Origin: Plasmodiophora brassicae
Taxonomy: Eukaryota; Endomyxa: Phytomyxea; Phytomyxea; Plasmodiophorida
Length of the DNA stretch: 64,000 nt
Direction: 5' to 3'
Assembly: GCA_036867785.1 (NCBI GenBank)
Contig: CP145409.1
Span: forward strand, 806,001-870,000
A program made the position numbers and the translations under genes. The notes under the pieces were generated by a model that had not been told where the DNA came from, searched no databases, and saw only the letters and a program-made list of their open reading frames with translations. Below are positions 11,605-24,103 of the stretch, piece by piece (the stretch's first letter is position 1; every line of letters starts with the position of its first letter).

Positions 11605-12110
11605 AAACACCACCCAGAACGAAGAACAAAGCCGTGCTGATATGCAACTGTAGACCGGAGCCCATTTCTACACAACCAACGAGATCTCGCGGTGCAGGCT
11701 ACCCTGCCCCGCCAAGGCCACAGGGCCTAAATGTTATGGGTGCCCGACAGCCCAGTAAGTGTCGTTTAGGAGTTTTCTTAGGGGATCACTTGAGCACGTT
11801 GGAAGGCGAAGGGGCGCCTGTAAAACAGGTGACCACCTCCCACGTGGGGGTGGATGTCGTCAGTAGTGTAGCCAGATCTACCACAGTGAGGAAGATCAAA
11901 GTCTACGAACCTGTGGGGTGCTCATTGAGCCCTCAGACTCGCCCCGGAGTCGCCAACCTGCGAGATCCCAGCACAAAGGTGACAGGCCGGCACTCCCAGG
12001 CCGGGAGAAGCTGCCGTTCTGGAAGCGATCCTACGGTCCTCGGGCCCGAGACCGAGGCGCCTGCCTGAAAAGCGCGAAACACAAATAAACTAAACTAAAC
12101 TAAACTAAAC
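11605..12110 (+). mobile_element. Non-LTR retroposon 3' fragment (LINE or SINE) with (TAAAC)n tail
   Basis: About 500 bases end in a short tandem tail, AAATAAAC followed by four TAAAC units at 12084-12110, the kind of 3' end made by target-primed reverse transcription. The 10-mer AACCGTCCGA occurs at 11595-11604 just before the element and again at 12108-12117 just after it. This fits a target-site duplication, although the first three bases also belong to the tail. The body has no recognisable reverse transcriptase, so it is a 5'-truncated LINE 3' UTR or a SINE. An open frame (11418-12068) crosses it but looks non-functional. Confidence 0.6.
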
Positions 12111-12133
12111 CGTCCGACAGCGCCGCGCCACCT

Positions 12134-12175
12134 GTATAGGGACGCCTTCAGCGCGGTTGCCACCGGTCCCTATAC
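12134..12175. repeat. Perfect 10-bp inverted repeat
   Basis: GTATAGGGAC (12134-12143) and its exact complement GTCCCTATAC (12166-12175) could form a hairpin with a 22-base loop. It lies between the retroposon tail and the Piezo start. No function can be assigned. Confidence 0.5.
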
Positions 12176-12388
12176 TGTGTGCTGGGGAACCGGCTTACGC
12201 AGCAGTATCTTGAAGGGGCGACGAGTCACGTCTGGCTGTGATCGTTGTTTCCAGAGTCGTCATGAGACCGTGAATGGCACGAGAAACATCTCGGTGAGGC
12301 GATAGACCTGACGCCAAACACGTAAGGCGCGATCGATGGTACGGTTCAGTCATCCGTTGTTCAACGTGGGTGGTCGTGGACGGGAATC

Positions 12389-15300
12389 ATGTTCGCGAAT
12401 ATCATGTGGCTGGCCGTGTTGATTGGTATGTCAACGTCTGCGAAGATTGCGGATCAGCCGTGCCTTACTGACGGTTCACGTGATTAGCCAGCGCTGCCAG
12501 GACCGACCTGTTCTCGTCCATCTTCGCGGCGGTGCTCGTCGTCCCTGTGATCAGGAAACTCATCATTATGAACGACCTGATCAACCAGGAGCGACAGAAT
12601 TGGCTTCGGCATTGCACTGATATCAGTCTTGTTCTGCATGTTTCGATTGGTATTACAATCTTGCAGATCACGCTACAGGCAGTGGCACTTCTGTTCCCTG
12701 AGAGCGTTCCCGTTATATCTGTCATTGGATACCGAAGGTCCATGGAGCATCTACCGGCAATGCTTGAGCCAGCTGACCTTTGTGCGTGCAGGATCCAGTC
12801 GTGGCTCACCGCTCTTGAAGCTCTCTGGCCTGAACTGATCGTCGTCGTCTCCGCTGTGGCCCGAGTTGCATATCGTCAGGAGCACAGAGGCAGCGATGAA
12901 CGACGCGATATCGGACCCATGGTCCTGAAGTATCTCAATCGGATGGGTCTCGTCGACATTGTCGTGCTAACGCTGCTGATTATTGTCCCTCTGACTAATG
13001 TGTCCTTCGTCGGTATTGTCTACATTGCGCTGTGCATGGCAGGCGTTCTCCGCCTGTCAAGATCGGGTCCTCTGCCAACGGCGCGTGGTTCGCCATTAGC
13101 ACGTGGCTTTGTATGCGCCGTTATCGCTCACCTCCTCTTACTTCGGTTTCTATCACTTTTGCCACCCGTTCCCGTCATCACGCTACTGTTCGGCAAGATG
13201 CCGTCCAGCGTGATCACGTCGCTACTCCAGGCGGTCCTCGTCTACTTGTCGACTAACGCGGGTGTCGTCGACATCAGTGAAACCAGTGATGATGCTGATA
13301 CGATGTACATCCCTATTCCAAGTGAAGCACCGCCGCTGAAGAACATACCAGCAGAACCGGCCATCGCGTCAGCGAAGCGACATGTCGGATCTCTAGGTGT
13401 GTACGCCCTGCGTTTACCTGAAGTAACGCTCTTTTGAATATCGTTCCTGCAGGATGGGCACTAATCTTGATCATGGGCGTATCGCTACGATCGGTTCCAG
13501 GCACGTTTCTGATGTGTATTGGATCAGTGTCTCTTGTCATCCAGTCGCATCGCGCCGCTCTTGGTGTCATCGCGGTCGCATTCTTGCAGGTGGGCGCCGA
13601 GTACATCTGCCTGAGCGCCGTTGAGGATCACACATCCGTTGCTGTGCATGGCCTATCGGGTACTTCGTTGCCTGCACTCGTCTTGCACATCGTTGTGATT
13701 GGGTTCTTTTCATCGACGACTTATGTTTCCCGTAATGCTCCGTTGAGAGACCCGCAGCGTTATGCGCCCAACCCAGTCGTCGTCAAGGCGGCAAGGTACG
13801 TTCAGGCCGCCCTCGCTCCCATCTCCTCGCTGTCCATAATCATCCTTGGCGTGCAACATGCGACATTGTTTCACGCCGTCTTCGTCGCGATTGGCGTGTT
13901 CGCTATAGCATCGCCATGTCGGACGGCATGCTTCTGGCGGTCCTGTGTTGTCATCCCCATTACCATCGCGTTATTCGCATACACCGTCAACGATATCGTT
14001 GTCATGTTCGACGTCACTCTGTCGGATTGGATCTGGATCACGACGGTCTACGCGACCAGCATCATGCGATTGCACGTTCTGCATTACAATGACAACGACA
14101 ATACGACACTCCTGCTGGGGCGATCTGGCGCCGCATTGTTCGGTGAACTAGGAGGCATTGCCTGTGACGCAACCGCCATAATCATCGCTGCCACCCACGA
14201 TGCATCGCTGGTCTTGGCCGTCCAGCTCCTGTTCGCCGTTTTACACGTTGTCCTGCGTGTCTCGTTGACACGTCGCCGCCTATACCTGATCTGGGTCATA
14301 GCCGCACCGCTCTCGATCTGCGCGTTCCTCCTGCAATTCGCATTCCAGCTGCGCGTCATATCGACAACAACATCTTCCCTTTGGCGGCGATTTCCAAGTT
14401 TGTTCAAGTTTATCGGTATCGTTCCCATCAATGAAAGCAACTTACCCGCTGCTCTTCTCCCGATGATCGGCATGGGCGCCTTACAACTTCATTATCTTCG
14501 TCTTGTTACGTCAACGACACGGCTTGAAAACAATGAAGACCTGGTCCTGGTTCGTCAGAAGTTATCGGGGTTTGTGTCGCGATGGGTGGCGCCCATGTTT
14601 CGTAATGTGTCCACGACGCTGCTGTTCATGGTGTCGCTTCTGGATCCAACCCTGACCTCGGCCATGCTGTCTCTGTTCGCGCTGAAGGTTCTGCTGGTTG
14701 GCTCCGGGGGCGAACGCATCTTGGTCTCGGTTTGCATGTTGGATATCCTCCTAGTCTATGGGTTCCATCTTGTGTTAGTCGTCATGAACGTCAACGCGAC
14801 ATTGTACTTGGTCTTGTCCTGGGTTGGCTTGTCATCCCTTGCCGTCCCACTAATCGCGTTCTCCATCGTAACCATCCAGATCGTATGCGACCGCGTCTAC
14901 AACGACATGCAGTGGCGGCAAGCGTTCTCGATCGACACGATCTTGGCGCTGGTAACTCGCGGCAACATGCTTGAGGTGACTTTGGTCATTCTGGTCACCT
15001 GTGCCATCCTGCAACGGCGCACGCTTCTGGGTTGCATTAACGTTGCCATTGTGGCCATTATAATGCGAGTCGGTCGAATCGGGGCCCCTCGCGTATTTCC
15101 TGTGCTGACCTGGTTCTGGGCCATATTGTTGTGGGCGCGCTGGGTGCTCGCGTCGGCCCAAACATTTCTTCCACCCGATACTATCTCTCCATTGTTGCCA
15201 TGGTCATCATTGCCAGTGGAGGTCCAGCAATGGATCGGTGTCGGTCCAATCACCACCAAGGACTGGACCGTCCAGCTCATCGTTCTCGTGATCGGCACGA

Positions 15301-18300
15301 TACAGAATCGCGCGTTCCGACGCGACGAGCACATCGAGCGAATTGCAGAACAGGTACTGGAGAATCCTGATGCTATCCATCGGCATGCTAAGACTGTTGG
15401 ACAGAATCCCAACCCGAGTGTGCAGTCGAGCCGGTTCATCATGTGGAAGGTGGGGGCACTGAAGATGGTATCGTTAATCGGTCTGGCGATCGTCACCTTC
15501 CTGGCTGTTTCCGCCGAACGCCTGCAAGTATCCGCTCTGGCCTACTGTCTGGTGTCCTTGTACCTCCTCGATCGAAGCACTATCCCACGCCCTGCACGAA
15601 CTGTCGTCTGGACCGCCCTGGCGGGTGCCAACCTTGCTGGTATGGTTGATGTTCCCTTCGAGCGGCTGATAATCATGCATGCTGGTCATAGTGGTGTTTC
15701 TGAAAGTCGCGGCGGCGTGCCCGATGCTGGATCCGTACCGCCCCGTTCTGGACATTGTACTATCGGCGCCTTCGACCTGCGACTTTGTCGTCTTCGTTCT
15801 GGTCGTCGCTCAACGTCGCGCCATCGAACTGGACTTGTTCCGGCATGTGCGCACGTTCGACCGATTCCAGATCCACATGCATCAGACACGGGCGCGCGTT
15901 GCCGCCCATCGGCAATGGCGCCAGCGCAAGCTCGCTCTGATACGTTTGCTGCGAGGGTTCATCATGCGCCAGCGACGGTACATCGAACGGTGGGGCCCAC
16001 GACGCGAAGAACAGCATGACGTCAAGGAAGTCAGCATCCTGAACAAGCTTGTCCGCGCTGGTCTTCTCGATGAACACGAGCACACTGGCTTGGAATCGGT
16101 CGACCAACTCCTGAAACGCATGGACGGCTGGGAGGTGCGCCAATGTCCACTGGTCCGGATCGATGAGTGCTGATGTCTCTTAGGTCGCCTTGTCGGCATC
16201 GGAACCCGCACCAGCGAGGGAGCTCCAGGCGAAGGACGACGATGACGAACACGAGGCGCAGGAAGGATCGGTCCACGATGATGATCATGATGATGATGAG
16301 AAGGAGGATAGTGCTGAGGACCGCCGTCGTTGGACAGCACCGACGTTGGAAGTTCCTTTGCTGGGCAGAGGCGCACGACAGCGGTACCATTCTGTGGCAC
16401 AGGACGCTTTCCAGCCATTGGATTTCGGTGAGCCGTTCTGGGCCGTCGACAACGCACACAGGGTCGACGACAACGAAGAGCCTTCTGGAGACTTCCGCGA
16501 TGAGATTATCCGGAGTGTGCCTCGTGTGGGGGACCTGCCTCCTGACCCGATCCTTGTCCGTTGGGCACGGTGGTTGCGTCGTGACGCCCACGACGAGTTC
16601 GACGTGCATGAATTGCACAGGGACCGCCCCGGCGGACGTACAACGAAGGGTCGCCTGTTCGAGCTGATCAGTGCGCTACTCCATTGGTTCATCGCCCGAG
16701 TCGCCATCTGGTTAGATGCGTCCGATCGATGTTTGACGATTCGCACTCTGACGTACAACTGATTGCAGGGTGCACTTGACGTTTCTTCTGTCGCACGTTG
16801 TTGAGCAGAGCCTGATTTCGCTGGTTTTCCCATTATCATTGTTCCTGTATGGGGTCAGCGCTCGCCGGCCGGTCGAGGAGCGCCGGTTCACGTACTGCAT
16901 GCTGGCGTTCACGGAAACCCTCGTTGTTGTCAAGCTCGCTCTGCGCTTCACGCCCGCCAACATGCGCGTGTTTGCATCCTGGATCTGTGCACTGTTGTAC
17001 CCGCGTCTTGATGACATACCGACGTCCTGGACAGATCTAGCCCTGAACCTTACCGGCGTCCTCCTGCTACTTATCCAGGTGGCTGTTCAGTTATGTGTGG
17101 TATCGCGTTTGAGTTTGACAGGAAACGTGTTCAGAGGTACCGTCTGCTACTGAGGAAGCTCCCTGACGATCGGGTGTCGGCCGAGCAAGCCCCCGAGGAC
17201 GCCGAAACGTCGCTTGTGGCGTTCTTTGGGCGCCTGCGTATTCAGTTCGCGGAGACTGGCACAGACCTGTACACGCCCATCTTCACGCTCGACTTCCTTT
17301 GCTTCATCTACATTGCATACCTGTATGGACGGCTGTCTGGGAACCCGAACAGCAACATTGTCCATTCCCTGATTTCGAACCAAGTCCCGCTGTATGTCAT
17401 GTGGGTCTACTTGGCAGACTGTCATGCTAACCGACGAGTCAGGACGTACTTCCTGTCCATACTGAGCCAGTTCTGCGTCATGATCCTCGATCGAATCGTG
17501 TATATGAGGTCGGATCTGACCGCGAAGGCGATCCTGCAAGGCGTGCACTGCATCGTCTGGCATAGCATCATGCTGACGGGCTATAATTCCGCCGATTCGA
17601 GATCGACAAAGGGGTTCCTCATCGCACTGCACGTCCTGAAATCCGCATACTTCTACGCCAGCGCCTGCCAGATTCGCGATGGATACCCGCCGTTCGCCAA
17701 AGGGCATTTCTTCACCCAGCAGGTATCGTTACCGGCCTACTGGTTCTACGTCGTCTACAGGTCCACACCGTTCCTATTCGAGATTCGTACAATCCTGTAG
17801 GGTTTCCCGTCTCGAGAGTCTGTCCCGTTTCGTAACCGCGCTCGACAGGGACTGGACGTGCACGCCGTCCCCATTGTCGATGTTTGACTGGATGAAGCTG
17901 GAAGACATCTACAGCACGTTGTACATTGCTGAATGCGACTAGTGGGTCCCTGTTCGTTCGGAACCCGACCGTCCATCTGATCAGGTTTGGTACCAGCGCG
18001 AGAAGGCGTCACATGCGTCGTCGTCGTGGTGACATTTACCCAGCGCGGATCAAGGCTGCGATTGGGGCCGCCGTTGTCGTCATCATGTGCCTGATCATTT
18101 GGGGCCCGTTGATGCTGTTCGTCAGTGGATTGTCGACTGAGAACACGTCGATCGTTAGCGATGTGTCGGTCTCGCTATCTGTTCACGGATCGCGACTCTT
18201 CTTCCAGAACGACGTCGATTCGACCCGGAACCTTACCGGGGACGACATCGGACGCCTGTCCAAGGCGCCCTACAATCTCGACATGAGCCGTGCTGGGCAT

Positions 18301-19148
18301 TTCCTGTTCGGTCAGCAGTTGAACGTCGCTGGGAACAGTTCGCTCGTGTGGAACGCCAGCCCCTGGGTCCGGCAGCAACTAGCCGAAAAGGGTCGATTGC
18401 CCATCGACGTCAGCTTCGGGTTCACTCGCGCCGGCGACAATGTTGACACTGTGTTCGCCGCCCACGAACGCGTCCTGGATGATGTCGAGATCAGCTTCCT
18501 GCTGGCCATACTCAACGGAACATCGACATCGATGCGGCTCCCGAGATTGTACCCGTTATTCTTTGCCATGCGACCCGACGGCACTGTCTCCATTGTTGAT
18601 GACGCGTACGCCGACTGCCAGCTGGCCCTGTTGCGAGACAGTGCAACCGGGAGCGATTGGTGGACTTTGACGACGGTCGGCGTCAATGGCGGCCTGCCCC
18701 AAGTTGAAAGCCGACCTGGCATCCTGCTGTACGCCCTGGCCGATGTCGTCCTATGGCAGTCGATCTCGGGTGGGCTCAGCACGACGACGATCATCACTCT
18801 GTAAGGCATTAGCAAGCGCTCTTGTGTCCACCTGGGCTCATTTGATTGCTGTCAAGGTACCTGACGATTGTATTGGCGATCGGGCGGTCGATTCGGTCAA
18901 TGCTGCCGCGAGTGGACCGGATCGTGTACGAGGAGGTGCCAGACGTCGCCGCCGTCAAGGAGCTATGCTGCGACGTGTTCCAGGCGAGGTTCGACGGCGA
19001 CCACGTCCTCGAGGAGGACCTGTTCGCTGAGCTCATCCAGCTATATCGGTCTCCCGAACAGCTTCGACACGTTACCCGACCACGTTTGCCAATGACGAAT
19101 GTCACCACGTGGCCATCCGCCGGCCAGCTCAAACCTAAGGAATCGTAA
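12389..19148 (+). CDS. PIEZO: Piezo mechanosensitive ion channel
   Basis: Very large polytopic channel that opens on membrane tension, about 2,000 residues after splicing. Exon 1 is 12389-12425 and exon 2 begins at 12488. Further exons follow with introns near 12754-12807, 13400-13450, 15690, 16180, 16765, 17130, 17795-17847, 17936-17990 and 18800-18856. Dozens of hydrophobic helices fill 12.5-18.1 kb, interrupted by an acidic Asp/His-rich loop near 16.2-16.35 kb. The pore-proximal signature is clear: PFLFEIRTIL, then DWTCT, then LSMFDWMKLEDIY. A lumenal cap domain lies at 18.1-18.8 kb, followed by the last helix and the C-terminal domain (YEEVPD, LYRSPEQLRHVTR). Stop at 19146-19148. The family is certain; several inner splice sites are approximate. 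Confidence 0.95.
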
Positions 19149-19247
19149 TATACGACGGGCTGGCCGGGTTCCACAGAGACGGTCAGGAACAAGACCTAAC
19201 AGGGTCAGGCAGGCTGCGCCCAAGCAATACTCTGCTGGCGGCGAACG

Positions 19248-21886
19248 ATGGCCTCTGAAGGGGAGCCCAGCGACGACGGCCACAGCGCCATCTTCCGCAA
19301 GCTCCAAGTATTCGAAAGCAGAGCGGTCGGTCAGGGAGCGCGTGTGTGAGTGGCGAGCCCCGCCCTAAGCGCACGATCCATAGTGGTTCGTTGTTGTCGG
19401 CGTTCGCGACGACGTTGGCCGGTACGCCCTGCTGCAGATCGGGCGCAAACAGCCGGAATCGTCTGTGGTGCAGAAGGCAGACGTGTGCACCAAGGCGGAT
19501 GTGCAGGCGCAGATCAATGCCCTATCGACGCCCGACGACCCCGTTAAGCTCCGTTTCCGTGCGGACGCCCTGCTGGGCATCGTGTCGTTCTTCGGCCACT
19601 ACCACATGCTGTTCGTGACGCGTTCCGACCTAACCGCGCGCATTGCCGGCCACCCCATCTACGTCGTTCGCGACACGCTCCTGCTCCCGTTGCCCGATGC
19701 GTCCTGGCAGGCGCAGGTCGCTGGGAACAAGGACGCCGCCCGGTTCCGGCAGCTGTTCCGGGGCGTCGACCTCGCCGCCGGCGACTTCTACTTCAGCTTC
19801 ACGTACGACCTGACGAGGTCCCTGCAGAGCAACACGCTGCGTGCGCATGGGGCGCCGACGGCGCCGCCCTGCACGTACAACGGCGAGTTCGCCTGGAATT
19901 TCTACCTGGCGCAGACCATGCTGGACGCGCTCGACACCGCCAGCGAGTGGATCGTGCCGCTCGTGCACGGGTTCTGCTGCCAGGTCCCACACATCGACGT
20001 CAACGGCCAGTTCGTGGAGGTCACCCTGCTGGCGCGACGTAAGCAATCATCTGTGGTATCCCCACCTGTACCGTGTGCTTAGGACCAGCCCAGGTTCCAG
20101 ACACTGTGCAGGGACAAGGTACAACCGGCGGGGCATGTCCCCGGATGGGCACGTCGCCAACAGCGTCGAGAGCGAGCTGATCGTCGCCGTCAAGACGCGG
20201 GACCGGCTCCACGACCCGCGGGGCCGATCAATGTTCAGTTCGGTGGTGTTCGTTCGCGGGTCGATCCCGCTGTTCTGGTGCCAGATCGACCCGTTCCAGC
20301 CGCGACCCGAGATCCGCATCTCGAAACGGGAGCCGAAGTTCGATACCACCAAAGCGCACTTTGGGAAGATGGCGGCCGATTACGGAACGCCCATCACGGT
20401 CGTCAGCCTGATCAAGAAGAAGGAGACGACGCCGCAGGAGACGGTGGTCGGCACGATGTTTGAGGAAGCGTTGGCCGCATTGGCCGACACGAACCAGTTC
20501 GGGCAGCACGCGCTGCTGTACAAGTCGTATGACCTGTTGCAGGCCAGGGAGCGCCAGGAACCGGTCATCACCGCGCTGACGTCGCTGTTCAGCGGTATGG
20601 AGCTCGCGTTCACGTTCTTCGCGATCGGCGACCTGCCGCACCTGTACCGAACCGGCGATCACCGGGCGCTGGTCCCCGATTCGGTCCAGGCGGGCGTGCT
20701 GCGTGTCAACTGTATCGACTGCCTGGACCGGACGAACATCGCCCAGTTCTGTTTCGCCAAGGTGGTCGTCACGCGCATGCTGTTCGGCATGGACGTCATC
20801 GATGCACCCGACGGGAACCTGTCCGAATGGGCGGGCCTTGACAAGGCGCTGCGGGACATGTTCGTGGAGCATGGCGACCAGATCGCATTGCAGTATGCTG
20901 GGTCGGGCGCCATGCACAAGGACGCCCTGCAGCAGGATGCAGCCGGCCCGGAACAGCACTCCACCCTCGGCAGCATAGGCAACGCCATCACGGCTGTCAG
21001 GAGGTGCTCTTCGTCACGAACGTAATCAAAGAAGCCGCGCCTGACGCTGCCTGCAGGTACTATTCCAATGCGGTCACCGATGCCGAAAAGCAGTACGCCA
21101 TCAACGTGTTCCTTGGGGATATCATGCCCGAGGAGAAGAAGGTGTACCCATGGTGAGTGACCAATGAATTTGGGGGGCATTGGGGCACCGCGACTCAATG
21201 CACCCAATGTAGGGCAGTGCAGGGACCGCCAGCACCGACGGTAGGCGATTGCACGTTGAAGTACGGGAACGTGGCGGATCGATGGGTGGCCGTGTTCACG
21301 CTGCCGAGATCGCCCTATAGTGCCCGGCGGCTCCAGTTCGCCGAGAACTATATGGTCGCCGAGATGACGTCGTTCTTCCAGCTGGACGCCGACTATCGCC
21401 CCGGGATGAAGCCAGCGGCATCGCCCAGGAATACGCCAACGCCACGTCGGCTTTCGGCCAGCGACCTGGGCGGGACCGAATTCTTTGAGAAAACGCTGGC
21501 ACTGGAGCGGTCCCTGAACACGCCCAGTTCGCAGGGGTCGCCGATGGCCGCGGAACAGATGGCCACAGCGGTGACGCCAGCCGTGGCGCGAGCCAGCGCC
21601 ACGCTGGATAACGCTATCCAGCGAATGCAGAGCGGATCGTCGGCGTCGATCCTGTCCCTGGCATACATGCCCCGAATCGATTTCTACGAAAGGTACTGCA
21701 GGCGTTCATCGCGCATGGCTCGCAGTGGTTACAGAAGGCGCTGCCTGTAGGTACGTGGCTCTGGAAGATGTCAGCGACGGCGACGATCCGGACAGCATTG
21801 CGAAATGGAGGCGGGCCACCGAAGAACGTCTAGCCCGGCTCGAGCAGGAGTTGCACACATCGTCAAACCGTCGTGATATGCCTTGA
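19248..21886 (+). CDS. FIG4: FIG4-like SAC-domain phosphoinositide phosphatase
   Basis: Lipid phosphatase of the SAC family; FIG4 removes the 5-phosphate of PI(3,5)P2 on endosome or vacuole membranes with VAC14 and PIKfyve. Introns that fit are 19326-19383, 20039-20093, 21004-21056, 21153 to about 21211, and about 21692-21750. The catalytic CX5R(T) loop is present and intact (VNCIDCLDRTN, near 20720). Other FIG4/SAC landmarks are SFFGHYHMLFVT, YDLTRSLQ, RSRHCAGTRYNRRG, ANSVESE and RYYSNAVTDAEKQ. FIG4 rather than SAC1 is favoured by the order of C-terminal motifs and by the absence of a C-terminal membrane anchor. It starts 100 bases after Piezo on the same strand. Confidence 0.88.
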
Positions 21887-21950
21887 TTGAGCCGGCACGA
21901 TAAGGGGCGACGGATCGTGCAAGTTTAGTGTTGAGTGCCTTTGGCGCGCT

Positions 21951-22801
21951 TCAGACTTTGTACCAATCTGTCAATGAAAACGTTAAGTGGTCGATCAGCT
22001 TCCAGCAGCACTGCGAAACGTACGCCTGAACTCGCATGTGCTCCGCTTCCTGGGTCTTCCTCTCCATTTGGCGAAGACGCTCAAGACGGAGTACTTCCTC
22101 GTCACGAAGTTGCCCTGAGTCGCCATCCTTGCCGTCGTCTTGATCCTTGTGCCGCGATTTGTGTTTCTTGGAACGCTTGCCCGTCTGCTTGTCGAGCTGT
22201 TTCTGCTCCCATCGCGCCAGGTCGTAGTACTTCTTATGTGGCAGTGTGGCCGTGTTGTAATCCTCCGTGTACTGTGCAAACAGGTCGGCCTCTTCCTTCA
22301 GCGACAGCTCCTCACGGACGACTTCCTTGACGTCGGCCAGCCAGGCGTTGAACTCGTTCGCCTTGGTGAACTTATCAGACGTTCGTATGATTCCGTACCT
22401 GCCGTTCCGGTTAGGAATAGGATTCGTGTTCGCATCGTGCAAGGCGAACGTACTTTCCCCACTGATGGGTCAGCGTTAGCGGCTTGGACGCCCGTTTTCG
22501 CTCCTTCTTCAGCCGTTTCTTCTCTGCCTTGCGCTGACGCTTCTCCTCCTTCCTTCTGCGCCTGCATCACCTCAGTTAACGTTTGGACGACCCAGCCACA
22601 CAAGCCGTGGCCGACTTCTTTTCCCGATACGCTGAAGAATCCGACCCACTGGACGTCGACGACGACGACGACGGTGAACGTGACCGTGATCGTGGCGGAC
22701 GTCTGCACCCGAACGCGCATCAGCCAGCGCCCACTGTGTGTGTACCGTGTTCGCCTGCAGGGGCACACCGACCTCAGCGGCATTGCAGGTGATGAGGACA
22801 T
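21951..22801 (-). CDS. RS-rich, lysine-rich nuclear protein (SCI1-like)
   Basis: Four exons join into one protein. A short start (ATG at 22801) leads into an Arg-Ser stretch (PRSRSRSPSSSSSTSSGSD). A Lys/Arg/Glu-rich helix follows (REKKRRRKEEKRQRKAEKK). The conserved block runs from LTHQWGKYGIIRTSDKF through NEFNAWLADVKE to a charged coiled tail. The block W-G-x-Y-G-I-I followed by N/K-x-E-F-x-x-W-L resembles the plant SCI1-like and related eukaryotic proteins associated with nuclear speckles. That link is from memory of the pattern and is inference. The last residues after about 22080 may include a further unrecognised intron. A splicing-related role fits the RS domain. Confidence 0.65.
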
Positions 22802-22938
22802 GGTGCGTCTCGGACGCCGCGGATGGAACGATCTGAATGTCCGTCCAGCCCAGGGCAGAGGCGGGCTCTATCGTTGCGCTGAAGGGGCTTACCGTAATGG
22901 GATTACTCTAGTTTATGGGGGTTAACGACCAGGTCGGG

Positions 22939-23889
22939 TCAGCTTGTCAGCGCGACCGTCTCGAGGGTGGCCTCGTCGGCGGTGTGCTTGGCGACGTTGC
23001 CGTGAATGAGGAGAAGCTGGCCGCGAACGGTCACGGCAACGCCAACGGCGAAGAGAATGGCGTGGAGGATGGAGATGCCGCGGTACTCCTCGAAGAACAC
23101 GAACCCGAGCGTGACCGACCCGATGCACATCGCCGACTGTGATATGGGGATGACGTAGGTCGCCTCGAACTTCTCCAGGCAATCGTTCATCTGACGGATC
23201 TGCCCGAACAGTGTGGCCGCCATCAGTGCACCAGATACGATCATTGCCGTCATCGACGACACGTGCGAGTGCACGATGGCATCCCTCATCATTAGCGACA
23301 GCACCCGAGCCAGCAGCATGTTCGCGGCACCGAGTATGCCAGCTAGAACCGACGATATAAGCTGGCGATGCTCGGCGCTGTACTGTGCGCGTGGCGATGA
23401 CGATCGCGATGCCATCGTTATCATCGCCAGCTCGCGACGCTTCAAGTATGCGAGAAGCGCGACAAATACAACAACGTTCACGATCATATCGGGGCGCTGC
23501 GCCCGCGTGATAATGTGAACGGCGGAGACGTGAGCGTTCCGATAGGAGGAGAACAGAACGGCAAGAACGTTGCCGATTATGATGACGGCTGTGGCGCGGT
23601 AGCAGGCGCTGGTCACCTTCTCACCCAGGATGATCGGGCTCAGGGCGAGGTTCGACAGGAGGGTGACGGCGCCCAGCGGTGCGACAACGCTTTGCGGTAT
23701 CATTGCCAAGGCGATGTAGTCGGTGACGGATCCCAGGCCGAGTACGAGCAGACCGGCGACCCAGGTGCGGTTCCAGTACCGGTGCTCGTGCTGCTGGCCA
23801 TGCGCCAGCTTCTGCAGCAGGAACCCTGCGTTGCACAACACGGACGCTATGATGGACATGCCGATGCCCGCTACGAGTTCCACCTCCAT
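22939..23889 (-). CDS. NIPA-family Mg2+ transporter (DUF803)
   Basis: Single-exon protein of 316 residues with about nine hydrophobic helices, the length and layout of NIPA magnesium transporters. Typical segments are the start MEVELVAGIGMSIIAS, LLVLGLGSVTDYIALAM, PQSVVAPLGAVTLLSNL (the family's conserved P-x-S-V-V-A-P-L-G motif), and LGFVFFEEYRG near the end. The ATG at 23889 is preferred over upstream non-ATG extension because it starts right before the first helix. The protein likely sits in plasma or endosomal membrane. Both neighbours are also on the minus strand but look independently transcribed. Confidence 0.9.
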   Translation of the reverse strand: MEVELVAGIGMSIIASVLCNAGFLLQKLAHGQQHEHRYWNRTWVAGLLVLGLGSVTDYIALAMIPQSVVAPLGAVTLLSNLALSPIILGEKVTSACYRATAVIIIGNVLAVLFSSYRNAHVSAVHIITRAQRPDMIVNVVVFVALLAYLKRRELAMITMASRSSSPRAQYSAEHRQLISSVLAGILGAANMLLARVLSLMMRDAIVHSHVSSMTAMIVSGALMAATLFGQIRQMNDCLEKFEATYVIPISQSAMCIGSVTLGFVFFEEYRGISILHAILFAVGVAVTVRGQLLLIHGNVAKHTADEATLETVALTS

Positions 23890-24103
23890 CGTGGTGGCCG
23901 GCGTCAACGTCGCAGAGCGTATGCCCTTCCCGGGGTCAGGAACGGCATTCCGGAAGCACACCCAAGATTAACGCGAGGATCGATGCCGGGGGGTACTTTG
24001 TCGGACAACCGAGGGACGACGCGTTCCAAGCGCTCAAGTGGGCTTCCTGACAAGCGTCCTGCCCATATCCGGATGCGGTCGCGAACCGGTGGTCGTCGCG
24101 GTG

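Noticed and set aside
11418-12068. 216-codon frame as a gene
   Set aside because: It runs through the retroposon body and its target duplication, with no recognisable domain.
16260-16320. GAT-rich microsatellite
   Set aside because: It is in frame and codes an Asp/Glu/His-rich loop of Piezo; no evidence for a non-coding repeat.
17914-17942. A 25-base ultra-short intron in Piezo, ending in ACTAG
   Set aside because: A normal 55-base intron starting at GTGGGT (17942) and ending TACCAG also restores the frame and keeps the conserved LYIAECD, so no tiny intron is needed.
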